The notes under the pieces: model-generated | What the model saw: the letters and a program-made list of their open reading frames with translations, nothing else | What the model was told of the DNA's origin: nothing | Databases searched by the model: none | From: Hippea sp964442345 | GTDB lineage: Bacteria; Campylobacterota_A; Desulfurellia; Desulfurellales; Hippeaceae | DNA length: 17,306 nucleotides | Assembly (NCBI GenBank): GCA_964442345.1 | Contig: CAYTZD010000033.1 | Coordinates: 1-17,306 of the forward strand | Direction: 5' to 3' | Shown: piece after piece, positions 1 through 6,870 of the stretch | Layout: each line of letters begins with the position of its first letter | Position numbering within the stretch: position 1 is the first letter of the stretch | Program-made: the position numbers and the translations under genes

Positions 1-1121
1 ACATCGCCTTTGTCTTCTTCTATTCCTACAAGTCCATCGGCTATTGCAAGCGAATAGAAGTTGTCCGTTTTTTGAGATCCTGTTGAGACGGCATGGTATG
101 CACCATCTCTAAATTCAACAGAGACCCTATCAAAGTAATACTTACCTTCTCTTGAGTGCATATCTTCATCTATTATACAGGTTAGATTTTCTGCTTTATA
201 CTCATATCCTGCAAGTTTGTAAAGCAAAGGCTTTAAATAGAGATAGGCAACCGTATAAAGCGCAGATGGCCATCCAGGAAGGCCAAAGAATATTTTACCT
301 TCAACCTTTGCAAAAACAGCAGGCTTGCCCGGCTTTATCGTTGTTCTATCAAAGAAGATTTCACCGTTTAACTCTTTTATTATCTCTTTTGTAAAATCCC
401 TACTGCCTTTACTTACGCCACCTGTGCTTAAAACAAGATCGCAGCTTTTAATTGCATCCTTAAATACCCTTTCTAAATCGCCTTTATCATCTTTTGCATG
501 TCCAAAGTATATTGGACTTCCAAACCACTTATTCACAAGGCCTTTTAAGATATAATAGTTGCAGTTGTAAACGGTATTTTTCGTTGGCTTTTCAAAGGGA
601 AAAATAACTTCATCGCCTGTCGTAATTATGCCAACAATCGGTTTTCTAAACACCTTTATGTGAGAGATGCCGCAGTAAGCACACAAAGAGACAAGCCTAA
701 CGCTAAGTCTATCACCTTTTTTGACAATTCTGGTGCCTTTTTTGACTTCAATACCTGCAAATGTAAAGTTTCTTTCATCTTCAACATTTTTTTTCAAACT
801 CAGATAACCATCTTTGACATCAACTATCTCCACTTCTGCAACAGCTTTAACCTTGTCAGGTATAGGAAAACCTGTATTTATCCTTATACATGTGCAATCT
901 TTTAATTCACCTTCATCTTCAACAATCCTATATTTATCACAATCACCAACAAGACCATAGCCATCCATCGCAGAACGCTTAAAAGATGGTATCTCAATCT
1001 TACTAAAGACATCTTCATAAGCTATCCTATCGTAGGCATTGTCTATGCTTATATACTCATACCCTCTGACTGTTTCTGTGTTTTTAAGGATTATCTCTAT
1101 TGCTTCTTCAACCTTAACCAT
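1..1121 (-). CDS. moeA: Molybdopterin molybdenumtransferase MoeA (3' end cut by window)
   Basis: Inserts molybdate into adenylylated molybdopterin, the last step of molybdenum-cofactor synthesis, in the cytoplasm. I translated 373 uninterrupted codons with no stop before the window edge. Visible MoeA hallmarks: SAMDGY at residues 50-55; TTGDE at 167-171, opening the MoCF-like domain III; STGGVSKGS at 232-240, followed by the acidic SRD; IKPGKP at 262-267; and GLPGWPSA at 280-287. In most MoeA proteins the last motif is GLPGNP, so Trp replaces Asn here. MoeA is usually about 400 residues, and the G-D-V at the very edge resembles domain IV near the C-terminus, so only a short tail should be missing. 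The ATG overlaps the stop of the upstream MoCF protein by one base (TGATG), which suggests translational coupling. It is the last gene seen of the ABC/zinc-ribbon operon. Confidence 0.95.
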   Translation of the reverse strand, partial: MVKVEEAIEIILKNTETVRGYEYISIDNAYDRIAYEDVFSKIEIPSFKRSAMDGYGLVGDCDKYRIVEDEGELKDCTCIRINTGFPIPDKVKAVAEVEIVDVKDGYLSLKKNVEDERNFTFAGIEVKKGTRIVKKGDRLSVRLVSLCAYCGISHIKVFRKPIVGIITTGDEVIFPFEKPTKNTVYNCNYYILKGLVNKWFGSPIYFGHAKDDKGDLERVFKDAIKSCDLVLSTGGVSKGSRDFTKEIIKELNGEIFFDRTTIKPGKPAVFAKVEGKIFFGLPGWPSALYTVAYLYLKPLLYKLAGYEYKAENLTCIIDEDMHSREGKYYFDRVSVEFRDGAYHAVSTGSQKTDNFYSLAIADGLVGIEEDKGD

Positions 1122-2143
1122 CACACCTTCCCAAACGGACAAACAGGATAAACACAAACCTTACAGAAATGACACAAACCACCAATAGAATACTCTGCAA
1201 TATCCCTTTTTGTTATCTTATCCTTTGTTAGAATGCGCGGCAGGAATATATCAAACGCCGTTGCCTTGTAAAATATAGCACCGGCAGGCACAACAGACAC
1301 AACCGTATCATTGAAATAGCCTATACTTAAATTGTTGGCAGGCTGAATCGGGTTGCCTTCTCTGATAAATTTAACACCTGCTTTCTTTAATGCCTTTTTT
1401 GAGACATCGTCTGGGTCAACACTTGAACCACCTGTAACAATCACAAATTCAGAATCACTAAAGTCTAAAAACTTATCCCTTATCCTTTTAATATCGTCTG
1501 GCAGTATAGCGCTTCTTTCAATCTCAACACCAAAATTGGCAAGCTTTCTTCTGATTTTTGGCAAGAATTTATCCTTTATCCTACCTTCATAAACTTCAGT
1601 GCCTGTTATAATAACCGATGCCTTTTTTATCTTATACTCATCAACCCAGATTAATGGTTTTTTTGCTATCCTTAAAGCCCTATCAAGCACCTTTTTTTTG
1701 GCTACAAGTGGAATAATCCTAAAAGCTGCAACCTTATAACCCTTCTTAACAGGAAATCTATCATGAATTGTCGGAAAAGAAGTTATCTCTATTCTGTTTA
1801 AGTTAATTACAGCCTTTCTATCCAATCTAAAAAGGCCGTCTATATCTGCAAAGAATGTGATTTTACCTTCTTCTGGCTCTTTTGAAAAGCTTATGTTTTT
1901 ACCTGCAAGATAAGGAGCTATAGCCTTAGCAAAATCATCTTCGTGTAATTCATCTTCATCAAGGATTAGCTTATAAATATAATTTTTACCTATTGCCTTT
2001 AGTTTAGGTATATCGTCTTCTGTTATAATATGACCCTTCTTAAAATAGGCACCCTTGAAACCTTCTGTTGGCGAGATTTTGGTAAAGTCGTGCGGTATCT
2101 CTTCTCCTATAGCCTTTTCTATTGGTATCTTTATTCTCTTCAT
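1121..2143 (-). CDS. MoCF-type molybdopterin-binding protein with C-terminal Cys cluster
   Basis: A 340-residue relative of MoeA/MoaB. The MoCF-type molybdopterin-binding fold lies at about 175-305, with TGTEVYEG starting at 180, VTGGSSVDPDD at 236-246 and a later PIQPAN stretch at 265-270. The N-terminal 170 residues resemble the MoeA-like region of the putative molybdopterin-binding proteins found in clostridia and sulfate reducers. The extreme C-terminus carries four cysteines at 324, 327, 330 and 335 (C-x2-C-x2-C-x4-C) followed by PFGK, suggesting a metal or Fe-S site. It probably handles molybdopterin or cofactor intermediates, but the exact reaction is unknown to me. It lies between the ABC ATPase gene, which it overlaps by one base, and moeA, also overlapping by one base, so expression with both is very likely. 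Confidence 0.85.
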   Translation of the reverse strand: MKRIKIPIEKAIGEEIPHDFTKISPTEGFKGAYFKKGHIITEDDIPKLKAIGKNYIYKLILDEDELHEDDFAKAIAPYLAGKNISFSKEPEEGKITFFADIDGLFRLDRKAVINLNRIEITSFPTIHDRFPVKKGYKVAAFRIIPLVAKKKVLDRALRIAKKPLIWVDEYKIKKASVIITGTEVYEGRIKDKFLPKIRRKLANFGVEIERSAILPDDIKRIRDKFLDFSDSEFVIVTGGSSVDPDDVSKKALKKAGVKFIREGNPIQPANNLSIGYFNDTVVSVVPAGAIFYKATAFDIFLPRILTKDKITKRDIAEYSIGGLCHFCKVCVYPVCPFGKV

Positions 2144-2880
2144 TACAATATCTGACTCAAAAACTGTTTTAATCTGTCGCTTTTTGGATTGTTAAATATC
2201 TCATCTGGTGTTCCCATCTCAACAATCCTGCCTGAATCCATATAAACAATTCTATCTGCTGCTTCTTTGGCAAAACCCATCTCGTGCGTTACAACAACCA
2301 TCGTTATACCTTCTTTCGCCAATCCCTTCATAATATCTAAGATACCGCCTACCATCTCTGGGTCTAAAGCACTTGTTGCTTCATCAAATAGCATTATTTT
2401 AGGATTCATCGCCAAAGCTCGAGCAATTGCCACGCGCTGCTTCTGACCACCAGATAAATTCGTTGGGTATTCATCCTTTTTATCTGCTATACCAACCTTC
2501 GTTAGAAACTCAAGTGCAATCCTTTTTGCTTCTTCTTTCGGGCGTTTTCTAACCAGGATCTGGCCTATTGTAACATTCTCAAGCACGGTAAGATGCGGAA
2601 AGACATTGAAATGTTGAAAAACCATACCTATATCTGCTCTTACTTTGGTAAGATTTGTTTTTGGGTTAGTTAAATCAACTCCATCAACAATAATCCTGCC
2701 AGAATCTACCGTCTCAAGCTGGTTTATTGTCCTTAAAAATGTGGTCTTTCCACTGCCTGATGCACCTATGATAACAACAACTTCACCCTTCTTAACGGTT
2801 AAAGAGACATCGCGTAAGGCTTGAACGCCATTGGGAAAAGTCTTATACAAATGCTCGGCTATGATTATATCATCACTCAT
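2143..2880 (-). CDS. Polar amino-acid ABC transporter ATP-binding protein (GlnQ/HisP type)
   Basis: This 245-residue protein is the cytoplasmic ATPase that powers the importer encoded by the two upstream genes. All nucleotide-binding elements are intact: Walker A GASGSGKT at 39-46, Q-loop Gln at 89, signature LSGGQ at 142-146, Walker B IMLFDE at 162-167, and the switch His in VTHEMGFA at 199. The signature LSGGQKQRVAIARALAM and the His-loop form THEMGFA are typical of the polar amino-acid (PAAT) subfamily, as are the length and the absence of a C-terminal regulatory domain. Its start overlaps the end of the permease gene by 8 bases. Substrate cannot be read from an ATPase; the binding protein upstream suggests an amino acid. 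Confidence 0.95.
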   Translation of the reverse strand: MSDDIIIAEHLYKTFPNGVQALRDVSLTVKKGEVVVIIGASGSGKTTFLRTINQLETVDSGRIIVDGVDLTNPKTNLTKVRADIGMVFQHFNVFPHLTVLENVTIGQILVRKRPKEEAKRIALEFLTKVGIADKKDEYPTNLSGGQKQRVAIARALAMNPKIMLFDEATSALDPEMVGGILDIMKGLAKEGITMVVVTHEMGFAKEAADRIVYMDSGRIVEMGTPDEIFNNPKSDRLKQFLSQIL

Positions 2881-3814
2881 TGCCAGCTAATCTCCTTTCC
2901 AGATACCTGTCAAGCAAGCTTAACGAATATGTAACGATAAAATACAGTGCGGCAACGCTAAACCATATCTCAAATGGACTGAATGTTGATGATACTATCT
3001 CCCTTCCTGCCTTTGTAAGCTCTGTTAGAGAGATAACAGACAAAAGCGATGAGTCCTTGATTAAAGAGATAAACTGTCCAGCCAAAGCTGGCAGAACCCT
3101 TTTTATAGCTTGCGGCATAATTATATATCGCATTATTTGAAAATAATTCATACCCAAAGCAAGTGAAGCTTCAGTCTGACCGCGCGGTATCGACTGAATA
3201 CCTGCCCTTATTATCTCGGCTATGTATGCACCTTCAAAGATAGCCAAAGCAAACGCACCGGCAAAAAACCTTGTCATATTGAATATCGTTCCGACAAAGA
3301 AATAAACAATAAATATCTGAACAAGCAGCGGCGTTCCTCTGATTATCTCTATATAAACAATTGAGAGATTCCTAAACAATGGATTTTCAGAAATACGCAT
3401 AAGACCAGCTATAAAGCCGATAATCAAAGCCATAATAATTGAGACAATACTGACCTTTATCGTCATGTAAAGTCCCATCAACAAAGGCCCAGCTTTATAG
3501 CTTGAATTATAGCCTATCTCATCACCTTCTGATACAACCTCGCCCTTTTTAACTGTTGGATGCTCAACTTTTATCTTTATTATCTTCTTTGAGATGCCCT
3601 TAATAACGACTTCGTTCTTATCAACAGCTTCAACAAAACCATTGATAGGTGATTCTATCTCTTGCGTATCTTTATAAACAAGATAGGAGGGCACAGCCCT
3701 CCAGTTCCATGAATAATTTATTCTCAAACTTGCCTTATAAACAAAGAAACCTGTCGCAACAATAACAAAAACAAAGGCAATATGCCATATCCACTTCTTG
3801 CTATCTCTTCTCAT
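2873..3814 (-). CDS. Polar amino-acid ABC transporter permease (HisM/GlnP family) with periplasmic insert
   Basis: This is the inner-membrane channel subunit, 313 residues against roughly 220-250 for a typical HisM/GlnP protein. A first membrane helix at about 11-26 is followed by a soluble stretch of about 80 residues (30-108) before the usual permease core. The core shows IRGTPLLVQ at 158-166 and the ATPase-contacting EAA loop EASLALGMNYFQ starting at 215. The extra stretch, with SPINGFVEAV near 55-64 and VKKGEVVSEGDEIG near 88-101, looks like a small biotinyl/lipoyl-like beta-sandwich that would face the periplasm. Only one permease gene is present, so the channel is probably a homodimer. 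The gap to the binding-protein gene is 3 bases. The membrane topology is my reading of hydrophobicity. Confidence 0.93.
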   Translation of the reverse strand: MRRDSKKWIWHIAFVFVIVATGFFVYKASLRINYSWNWRAVPSYLVYKDTQEIESPINGFVEAVDKNEVVIKGISKKIIKIKVEHPTVKKGEVVSEGDEIGYNSSYKAGPLLMGLYMTIKVSIVSIIMALIIGFIAGLMRISENPLFRNLSIVYIEIIRGTPLLVQIFIVYFFVGTIFNMTRFFAGAFALAIFEGAYIAEIIRAGIQSIPRGQTEASLALGMNYFQIMRYIIMPQAIKRVLPALAGQFISLIKDSSLLSVISLTELTKAGREIVSSTFSPFEIWFSVAALYFIVTYSLSLLDRYLERRLAGNE

Positions 3815-3817
3815 TGC

Positions 3818-4642
3818 TTATTGAACCTTGTTTATCCAATCTTTTACATTTACAAACCACTTATTGTAAAGCTTCTGATACTCACCGTCATGCTTTATCT
3901 GTCTTAGGAAGTTGTTAAGCCAGTTTAAAAAGTCTGGATCGCCTTTATTTATAGCCCAACCTAAAGGCTCATAGGTAAACGGTTTATCCAAGAATACCAA
4001 CTTACCTTTACCCTTTGTGGCATAAAAGATGCTGTTGTAAGGCTTGTCATAGACAAATGCATCTGCCCTACCCTGTATAACCTGCATAACGGCTTCTTCT
4101 TCCGTCTGAAATTCCTGAATCTTAGCCTTAGGCATAAACTTCTTAGCAGCAAAATCACCTGTCGTTCCAAGCATAACGGTTATTGTAAACTTTGGAGAGT
4201 TTAAGTCCTTATAGCTTTTAACCTTTCCAGCCCATTTCTTATTCAGCAAAATCGTCTGACCAACAATAGCATAAGGATCTGCAAAGTTGACTTTCATGTT
4301 CCTTTTTTGTGTGATTGTCATACCACTCATAATAATATCAAATTTACCTGTCATCAAAGATGGAATAATACCATCCCAATCTGTGTTAACTATCTGAAGT
4401 TTAACGCCCATAGCCTTAGCCATCAATTTTGCCAAATCAACATCAAAACCGATGATTTTACCTGTCTTACTTCTCATCTCAAATGGCATATAACCTGCAT
4501 TTAAACCAACCCTTAGAACCCCTCTCTTCTGAATCTGATAAAGTGTTGAGTGATGCCACAGGTTAATGTCTGCAGCTTGAGCAAACACGGCAATCAACAA
4601 AAATAATGCCGACAGTAAACCAACCAACCTGAAACGCTTCAT
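3818..4642 (-). CDS. Periplasmic amino-acid-binding protein (SBP_bac_3 family)
   Basis: Solute-binding protein of the ABC importer. I start it at the ATG at 4642 because a perfect AGGAGG sits 6 bases upstream and the protein then begins with a signal peptide: MKRFR, a hydrophobic core, and AQA at 21-23 as the likely cleavage site. A longer reading from 4675 would add 11 polar residues before the signal and has no comparable ribosome site. The mature 274-residue precursor shows the family order: GVLRVG at 41-46, GFDVDLAKLMA from 65, SGMTITQKR ending in Arg114, FADPY at 120-124, LGTTGD at 158-163 and DKPY with Asp199. Arg114 and Thr160/161 correspond to the residues that hold the ligand alpha-carboxylate in family members, and Asp199 to the amino-group contact. 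An amino-acid ligand is therefore likely; which one is not evident. Confidence 0.93.
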   Translation of the reverse strand: MKRFRLVGLLSALFLLIAVFAQAADINLWHHSTLYQIQKRGVLRVGLNAGYMPFEMRSKTGKIIGFDVDLAKLMAKAMGVKLQIVNTDWDGIIPSLMTGKFDIIMSGMTITQKRNMKVNFADPYAIVGQTILLNKKWAGKVKSYKDLNSPKFTITVMLGTTGDFAAKKFMPKAKIQEFQTEEEAVMQVIQGRADAFVYDKPYNSIFYATKGKGKLVFLDKPFTYEPLGWAINKGDPDFLNWLNNFLRQIKHDGEYQKLYNKWFVNVKDWINKVQ

Positions 4643-4648
4643 ACCAAA

Positions 4649-4654
4649 CCTCCT
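4649..4654 (-). promoter_or_regulatory. Ribosome binding site that fixes the start of the binding-protein gene
   Basis: AGGAGG on the minus strand, 6 bases before the ATG at 4642. It lies just past the stop codon of the zinc-ribbon gene (4656) and selects the inner ATG over the in-frame ATG at 4675, which lies inside the zinc-ribbon gene. Confidence 0.85.
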
Positions 4655-4655
4655 A

Positions 4656-4814
4656 TCAATAATATTTTCCTTCATCCAACAGTTCGCTTATTACCATCTG
4701 TGTGCCGCACTTTGGGCATTTGGGTATCTCTTCCTTTGGCATATAAATAATCATAGTATATCCACATTTAGGACACTTAACTTCAACCGCTTCCACCTGT
4801 TGCTTCTCGCTCAT
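4656..4814 (-). CDS. Small two-knuckle zinc-ribbon protein, 52 residues
   Basis: A small gene that a 60-residue cutoff would miss. The reading frame runs from the ATG at 4814 to the TGA at 4656 and gives 52 residues. AGGAGG lies 6 bases upstream of the ATG (4821-4826) and a promoter lies further upstream. Two CPKCG knuckles, at 14-18 and 33-37 (C-x2-C, 15-residue spacing, C-x2-C), are the pattern of a zinc ribbon. The rest is polar and acidic, with no membrane segment, so it is presumably cytoplasmic. I do not recognise a named family. It could be a small regulator, a metal or protein chaperone for the downstream cofactor genes, or simply a structural ribbon. It is the first gene of the ABC-molybdenum-cofactor operon, with 13 bases to the next start, so it is transcribed with that operon. 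Confidence 0.85.
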   Translation of the reverse strand: MSEKQQVEAVEVKCPKCGYTMIIYMPKEEIPKCPKCGTQMVISELLDEGKYY

Positions 4815-4820
4815 GGCTCA

Positions 4821-4826
4821 CCTCCT
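4821..4826 (-). promoter_or_regulatory. Ribosome binding site of the zinc-ribbon gene
   Basis: Perfect AGGAGG on the minus strand, 6 bases before the ATG at 4814. It is strong support that the 52-residue frame is translated. Confidence 0.85.
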
Positions 4827-4851
4827 AAATAATAAACAACAATCTTTATTC

Positions 4852-4875
4852 GTGCAAATCAAAAATTACCTGCAC
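4852..4875 (-). promoter_or_regulatory. Inverted repeat at the start of the ABC-moeA transcript (possible operator or 5' hairpin)
   Basis: GTGCA and TGCAC arms are separated by 14 bases, just downstream of the -10 box at 4884-4889. The arms therefore fall on the likely first transcribed bases. In RNA, the arms could extend by two G-U pairs into a hairpin. A repressor operator and a weak leader structure are both possible. No known riboswitch was recognised. Confidence 0.3.
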
Positions 4876-4883
4876 CATTTTTA

Positions 4884-4912
4884 TTTATACTAAATATATT
4901 TTAAAAAGCCAA
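4884..4912 (-). promoter_or_regulatory. Sigma-70-type promoter of the zinc-ribbon/ABC/moeA operon
   Basis: On the minus strand, TTGGCT (4907-4912) and TATAAA (4884-4889) are separated by 17 bases, the consensus spacing. The predicted transcript starts near 4877, giving a leader of about 60 bases. The promoter lies between the ferredoxin terminator and the zinc-ribbon gene, as expected for a new transcription unit. The rest of the gap 4815-4988 holds the inverted repeat, the ribosome site and the terminator; I see no other feature there. Confidence 0.65.
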
Positions 4913-4950
4913 ATATATAAACAACAAAAGAAAGAAATTAACAGAGGGAA

Positions 4951-4978
4951 GAAAAAAAGAAAGGCGCCCGAAGGCGCC
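4951..4978 (-). terminator. Rho-independent terminator of the ferredoxin gene
   Basis: Read on the minus strand: a GGCGCC stem, a TTCG loop and a second GGCGCC (4963-4978), followed at once by a T-rich run (TTTCTTTTTTTC). The very stable UUCG tetraloop and the position 10 bases after the ferredoxin stop codon make this a clear intrinsic terminator. Confidence 0.9.
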
Positions 4979-4988
4979 AATTTAGCTA

Positions 4989-5174
4989 CTACTCTTCAAC
5001 CTTGATAGCTTCTGTTGGACAAGCTTCAGCAACCTCTTTAATCTCGTCCAAAGAAGCTCCTTCAGGATTTACAACCTTTGCTTTTCCGTCTTCCATCTGG
5101 AAAACATCTGGCAATTCGTCAACACAAGCCTCGCAACCTATGCAAGCACCCTGATCAACCCATACTTTAGCCAT
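4989..5174 (-). CDS. Single [4Fe-4S] ferredoxin, 61 residues
   Basis: A small soluble electron carrier. The cluster ligands visible are Cys11, Cys14 and Cys17 (C-x2-C-x2-C) and Cys52 followed by Pro (ACPTEAI), the 3+1 pattern of a one-cluster bacterial ferredoxin. The second motif lacks the cysteines needed for another cluster. The protein is strongly acidic, as usual for ferredoxins, and its length matches the roughly 60-residue single-cluster class known from Thermotoga and Desulfovibrio. AGGAGG at 5182-5187 lies 7 bases before the ATG. It is a one-gene transcription unit with its own promoter and terminator, so it probably serves several redox enzymes rather than a dedicated partner next door. 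Confidence 0.95.
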   Translation of the reverse strand: MAKVWVDQGACIGCEACVDELPDVFQMEDGKAKVVNPEGASLDEIKEVAEACPTEAIKVEE

Positions 5175-5216
5175 TGAGTCACCTCCTAAAAAATTCCTTT
5201 CTGAATCACCCCTGCT

Positions 5217-5245
5217 TTTCTATTAAATTTACTCTCTTGTGTCAA
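5217..5245 (-). promoter_or_regulatory. Promoter of the ferredoxin gene
   Basis: Minus strand: a consensus TTGACA at 5240-5245, a 17-base spacer, and TAGAAA at 5217-5222 (4 of 6 matches to the -10 consensus). It lies directly after the stop codon of the receiver gene, so ferredoxin can be expressed independently of the argB unit. Confidence 0.6.
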
Positions 5246-5249
5246 GATT

Positions 5250-5606
5250 TTATTCACCCACCAGCTCCTTTACCTTCTCTTTGAGTTCAGTTAAATCGGG
5301 AGACTTAACTATATAGGCATCTGCAACATATGTGTAAAAATCGTCCTTATAATGAGAATACGCTGTTGACATAATAACAGGCGTTTTTGGAGATTTCTCT
5401 TTTATCTTACTTAGAACATCAAGTCCACTCATACCGGGCATCGCTATGTCTAATATGACAATATCCGGTTTCTCCTTATCGAATTTCTCCAATGCTTCTT
5501 CTCCGTTGGCGCATGGTATAACTTCATATCCTTCGTCTTCAAACTCTTCCTGATAAAGCAATCTTATTGCATCTTCATCATCAACCACCATGATTTTTTT
5601 TGCCAT
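5250..5606 (-). CDS. Stand-alone response-regulator receiver protein (CheY-like)
   Basis: A 118-residue protein that consists only of a phosphoacceptor domain. The acidic pocket is Asp9 and Asp10 (VVDDED), the phosphorylation site is Asp53 (ILDIAMPG), the switch Thr is at 81 (MSTAY) and the conserved Lys is at 101 (VKSP). There is no DNA-binding or enzymatic output domain, so it must act by protein contact or in a phosphorelay. GGAGG lies 6 bases before the ATG. The start overlaps the 3' end of the histidine-kinase gene by 26 bases, which makes that kinase the obvious partner. The target is not shown by the sequence. Confidence 0.93.
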   Translation of the reverse strand: MAKKIMVVDDEDAIRLLYQEEFEDEGYEVIPCANGEEALEKFDKEKPDIVILDIAMPGMSGLDVLSKIKEKSPKTPVIMSTAYSHYKDDFYTYVADAYIVKSPDLTELKEKVKELVGE

Positions 5607-6870
5607 TTTCGTCCTCCACCTTTTTTATTGGAAATCTTATTTCACATTCAAGCCCACCCGATACATTTCTAAAAGCCATTCTACCTTCGTAATTTTCTAT
5701 AATACTTCTAACTATTGCAAGTCCAAGACCCGTCCCATAGGATTTCGTTGTAAAGAACGGCTTTTCCATATTTTTTAAAGTCTCACTATCAACACCGCCA
5801 CTATTATCCCTTATTTTAACTATGATATCATTATCGTCTCTATCTACAGATACATATATCTCTACCTTACCGTCTTTTTTGGCTTCTATAGAGTTTTTAA
5901 ACAGATTTAAAAATACCTGCTCAAGCTGATCTTTATCTGCATAGATCCAGTTAGCGCCATCGCCTATGGAAACAGAGAAGGATACATTATCGGATATCGT
6001 GGATGCCATCTCTATGGAGTTATCTATAATATCAGCTATATCTATCTTCTCAAAATTCGCATCACTTGTAATCTTAGAAAATTTATTTATATCAAGCGTA
6101 AAGTTATAAAGTTTATTGAGCTGCGATTTTATTATATCCCTATACTTCAACGCCTTCTCATCATTGCTGATGTAATCAGAAAGCCTATCAAATAGACCTA
6201 TTATACCAACAAGCGAGTTTTTCATCTCATGGGCTACTGTCATTGCCGTCTTGCCAAGTTCATAAATCTTCTTATCCCTTTCTTCTCTATCCTTCTCAGC
6301 CTGAATAATGGCTGTTAGATTTTCAACACTCTTCTTTAAAAGCAACTTATCCAAAGCACATGAGAACACATCTAAATAAGGATTTACACCATCAACATTG
6401 CATACAGGAGATATCAACAAGAAACCAACAACCCTATCCCTTGCAATCAGCGGCAGATAGAATATCTCATCTTCAAACCCAAGATCATCAATCAAACTTT
6501 TAAAACGCGCAGGTTTAAGTTCTTGCTTTTTTATGACAGATACTTCCTTTTTTACATGTTCCATCTCAAATTTTCTAATTGTATCATTACAGGATGAGCC
6601 CCACTTCCTTATCTTCACATTAAAATCGCTTTTAAATATCTTGTCTGTATCGCAACTAAAAAATCCTTCTTCTTGCACGCTTTTTAAACTTTCACTATCT
6701 ATACCAACCTTTAAATCAAAACACTTCTTTCTGCTACTATACTTAAAAAACAGCAACTTATCAGCCTTACATAAATAGGCTATAATCGGCAAAGCCCTTA
6801 GGTATAAGCTAAGTAAATCATCTATAGAATTTATAACGCGAATAAACCTATCTAAACTAATCTTCTCCAT
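5581..6870 (-). CDS. Soluble sensor histidine kinase (GAF-like sensor plus HisKA/HATPase)
   Basis: A 429-residue two-component kinase with no convincing membrane helix, so probably cytoplasmic. The N-terminal region (about 15-180) looks like a GAF-type sensor fold, and a charged helix follows at 183-205. HisKA carries the phosphoacceptor His214 in TVAHEMKNSLVG. The ATPase domain shows the N box (QVFLNLFKNSIEA, Asn326), the G1 box DNSGG at 355-359, the F box PFFTT at 371-375 and the G2 box GTGLGL at 379-384, all intact. The order argB, kinase, receiver, with overlaps of 14 and 26 bases, indicates one mRNA. The signal sensed is unknown; the GAF assignment rests on position and general pattern, not on a ligand motif. 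Confidence 0.92.
   Translation of the reverse strand: MEKISLDRFIRVINSIDDLLSLYLRALPIIAYLCKADKLLFFKYSSRKKCFDLKVGIDSESLKSVQEEGFFSCDTDKIFKSDFNVKIRKWGSSCNDTIRKFEMEHVKKEVSVIKKQELKPARFKSLIDDLGFEDEIFYLPLIARDRVVGFLLISPVCNVDGVNPYLDVFSCALDKLLLKKSVENLTAIIQAEKDREERDKKIYELGKTAMTVAHEMKNSLVGIIGLFDRLSDYISNDEKALKYRDIIKSQLNKLYNFTLDINKFSKITSDANFEKIDIADIIDNSIEMASTISDNVSFSVSIGDGANWIYADKDQLEQVFLNLFKNSIEAKKDGKVEIYVSVDRDDNDIIVKIRDNSGGVDSETLKNMEKPFFTTKSYGTGLGLAIVRSIIENYEGRMAFRNVSGGLECEIRFPIKKVEDENGKKNHGG

Noticed and set aside
4643..4675. N-terminal extension of the amino-acid-binding protein to the ATG at 4675
   Set aside because: It would place 11 polar residues before the signal peptide and overlap the zinc-ribbon gene, whereas a perfect ribosome site serves the inner ATG at 4642.
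4815..4876. Riboswitch (for example a molybdenum-cofactor element) in the leader of the ABC-moeA operon
   Set aside because: The leader is only about 60 bases, AT-rich, and shows one weak hairpin; no conserved multi-stem structure or anti-terminator is visible.
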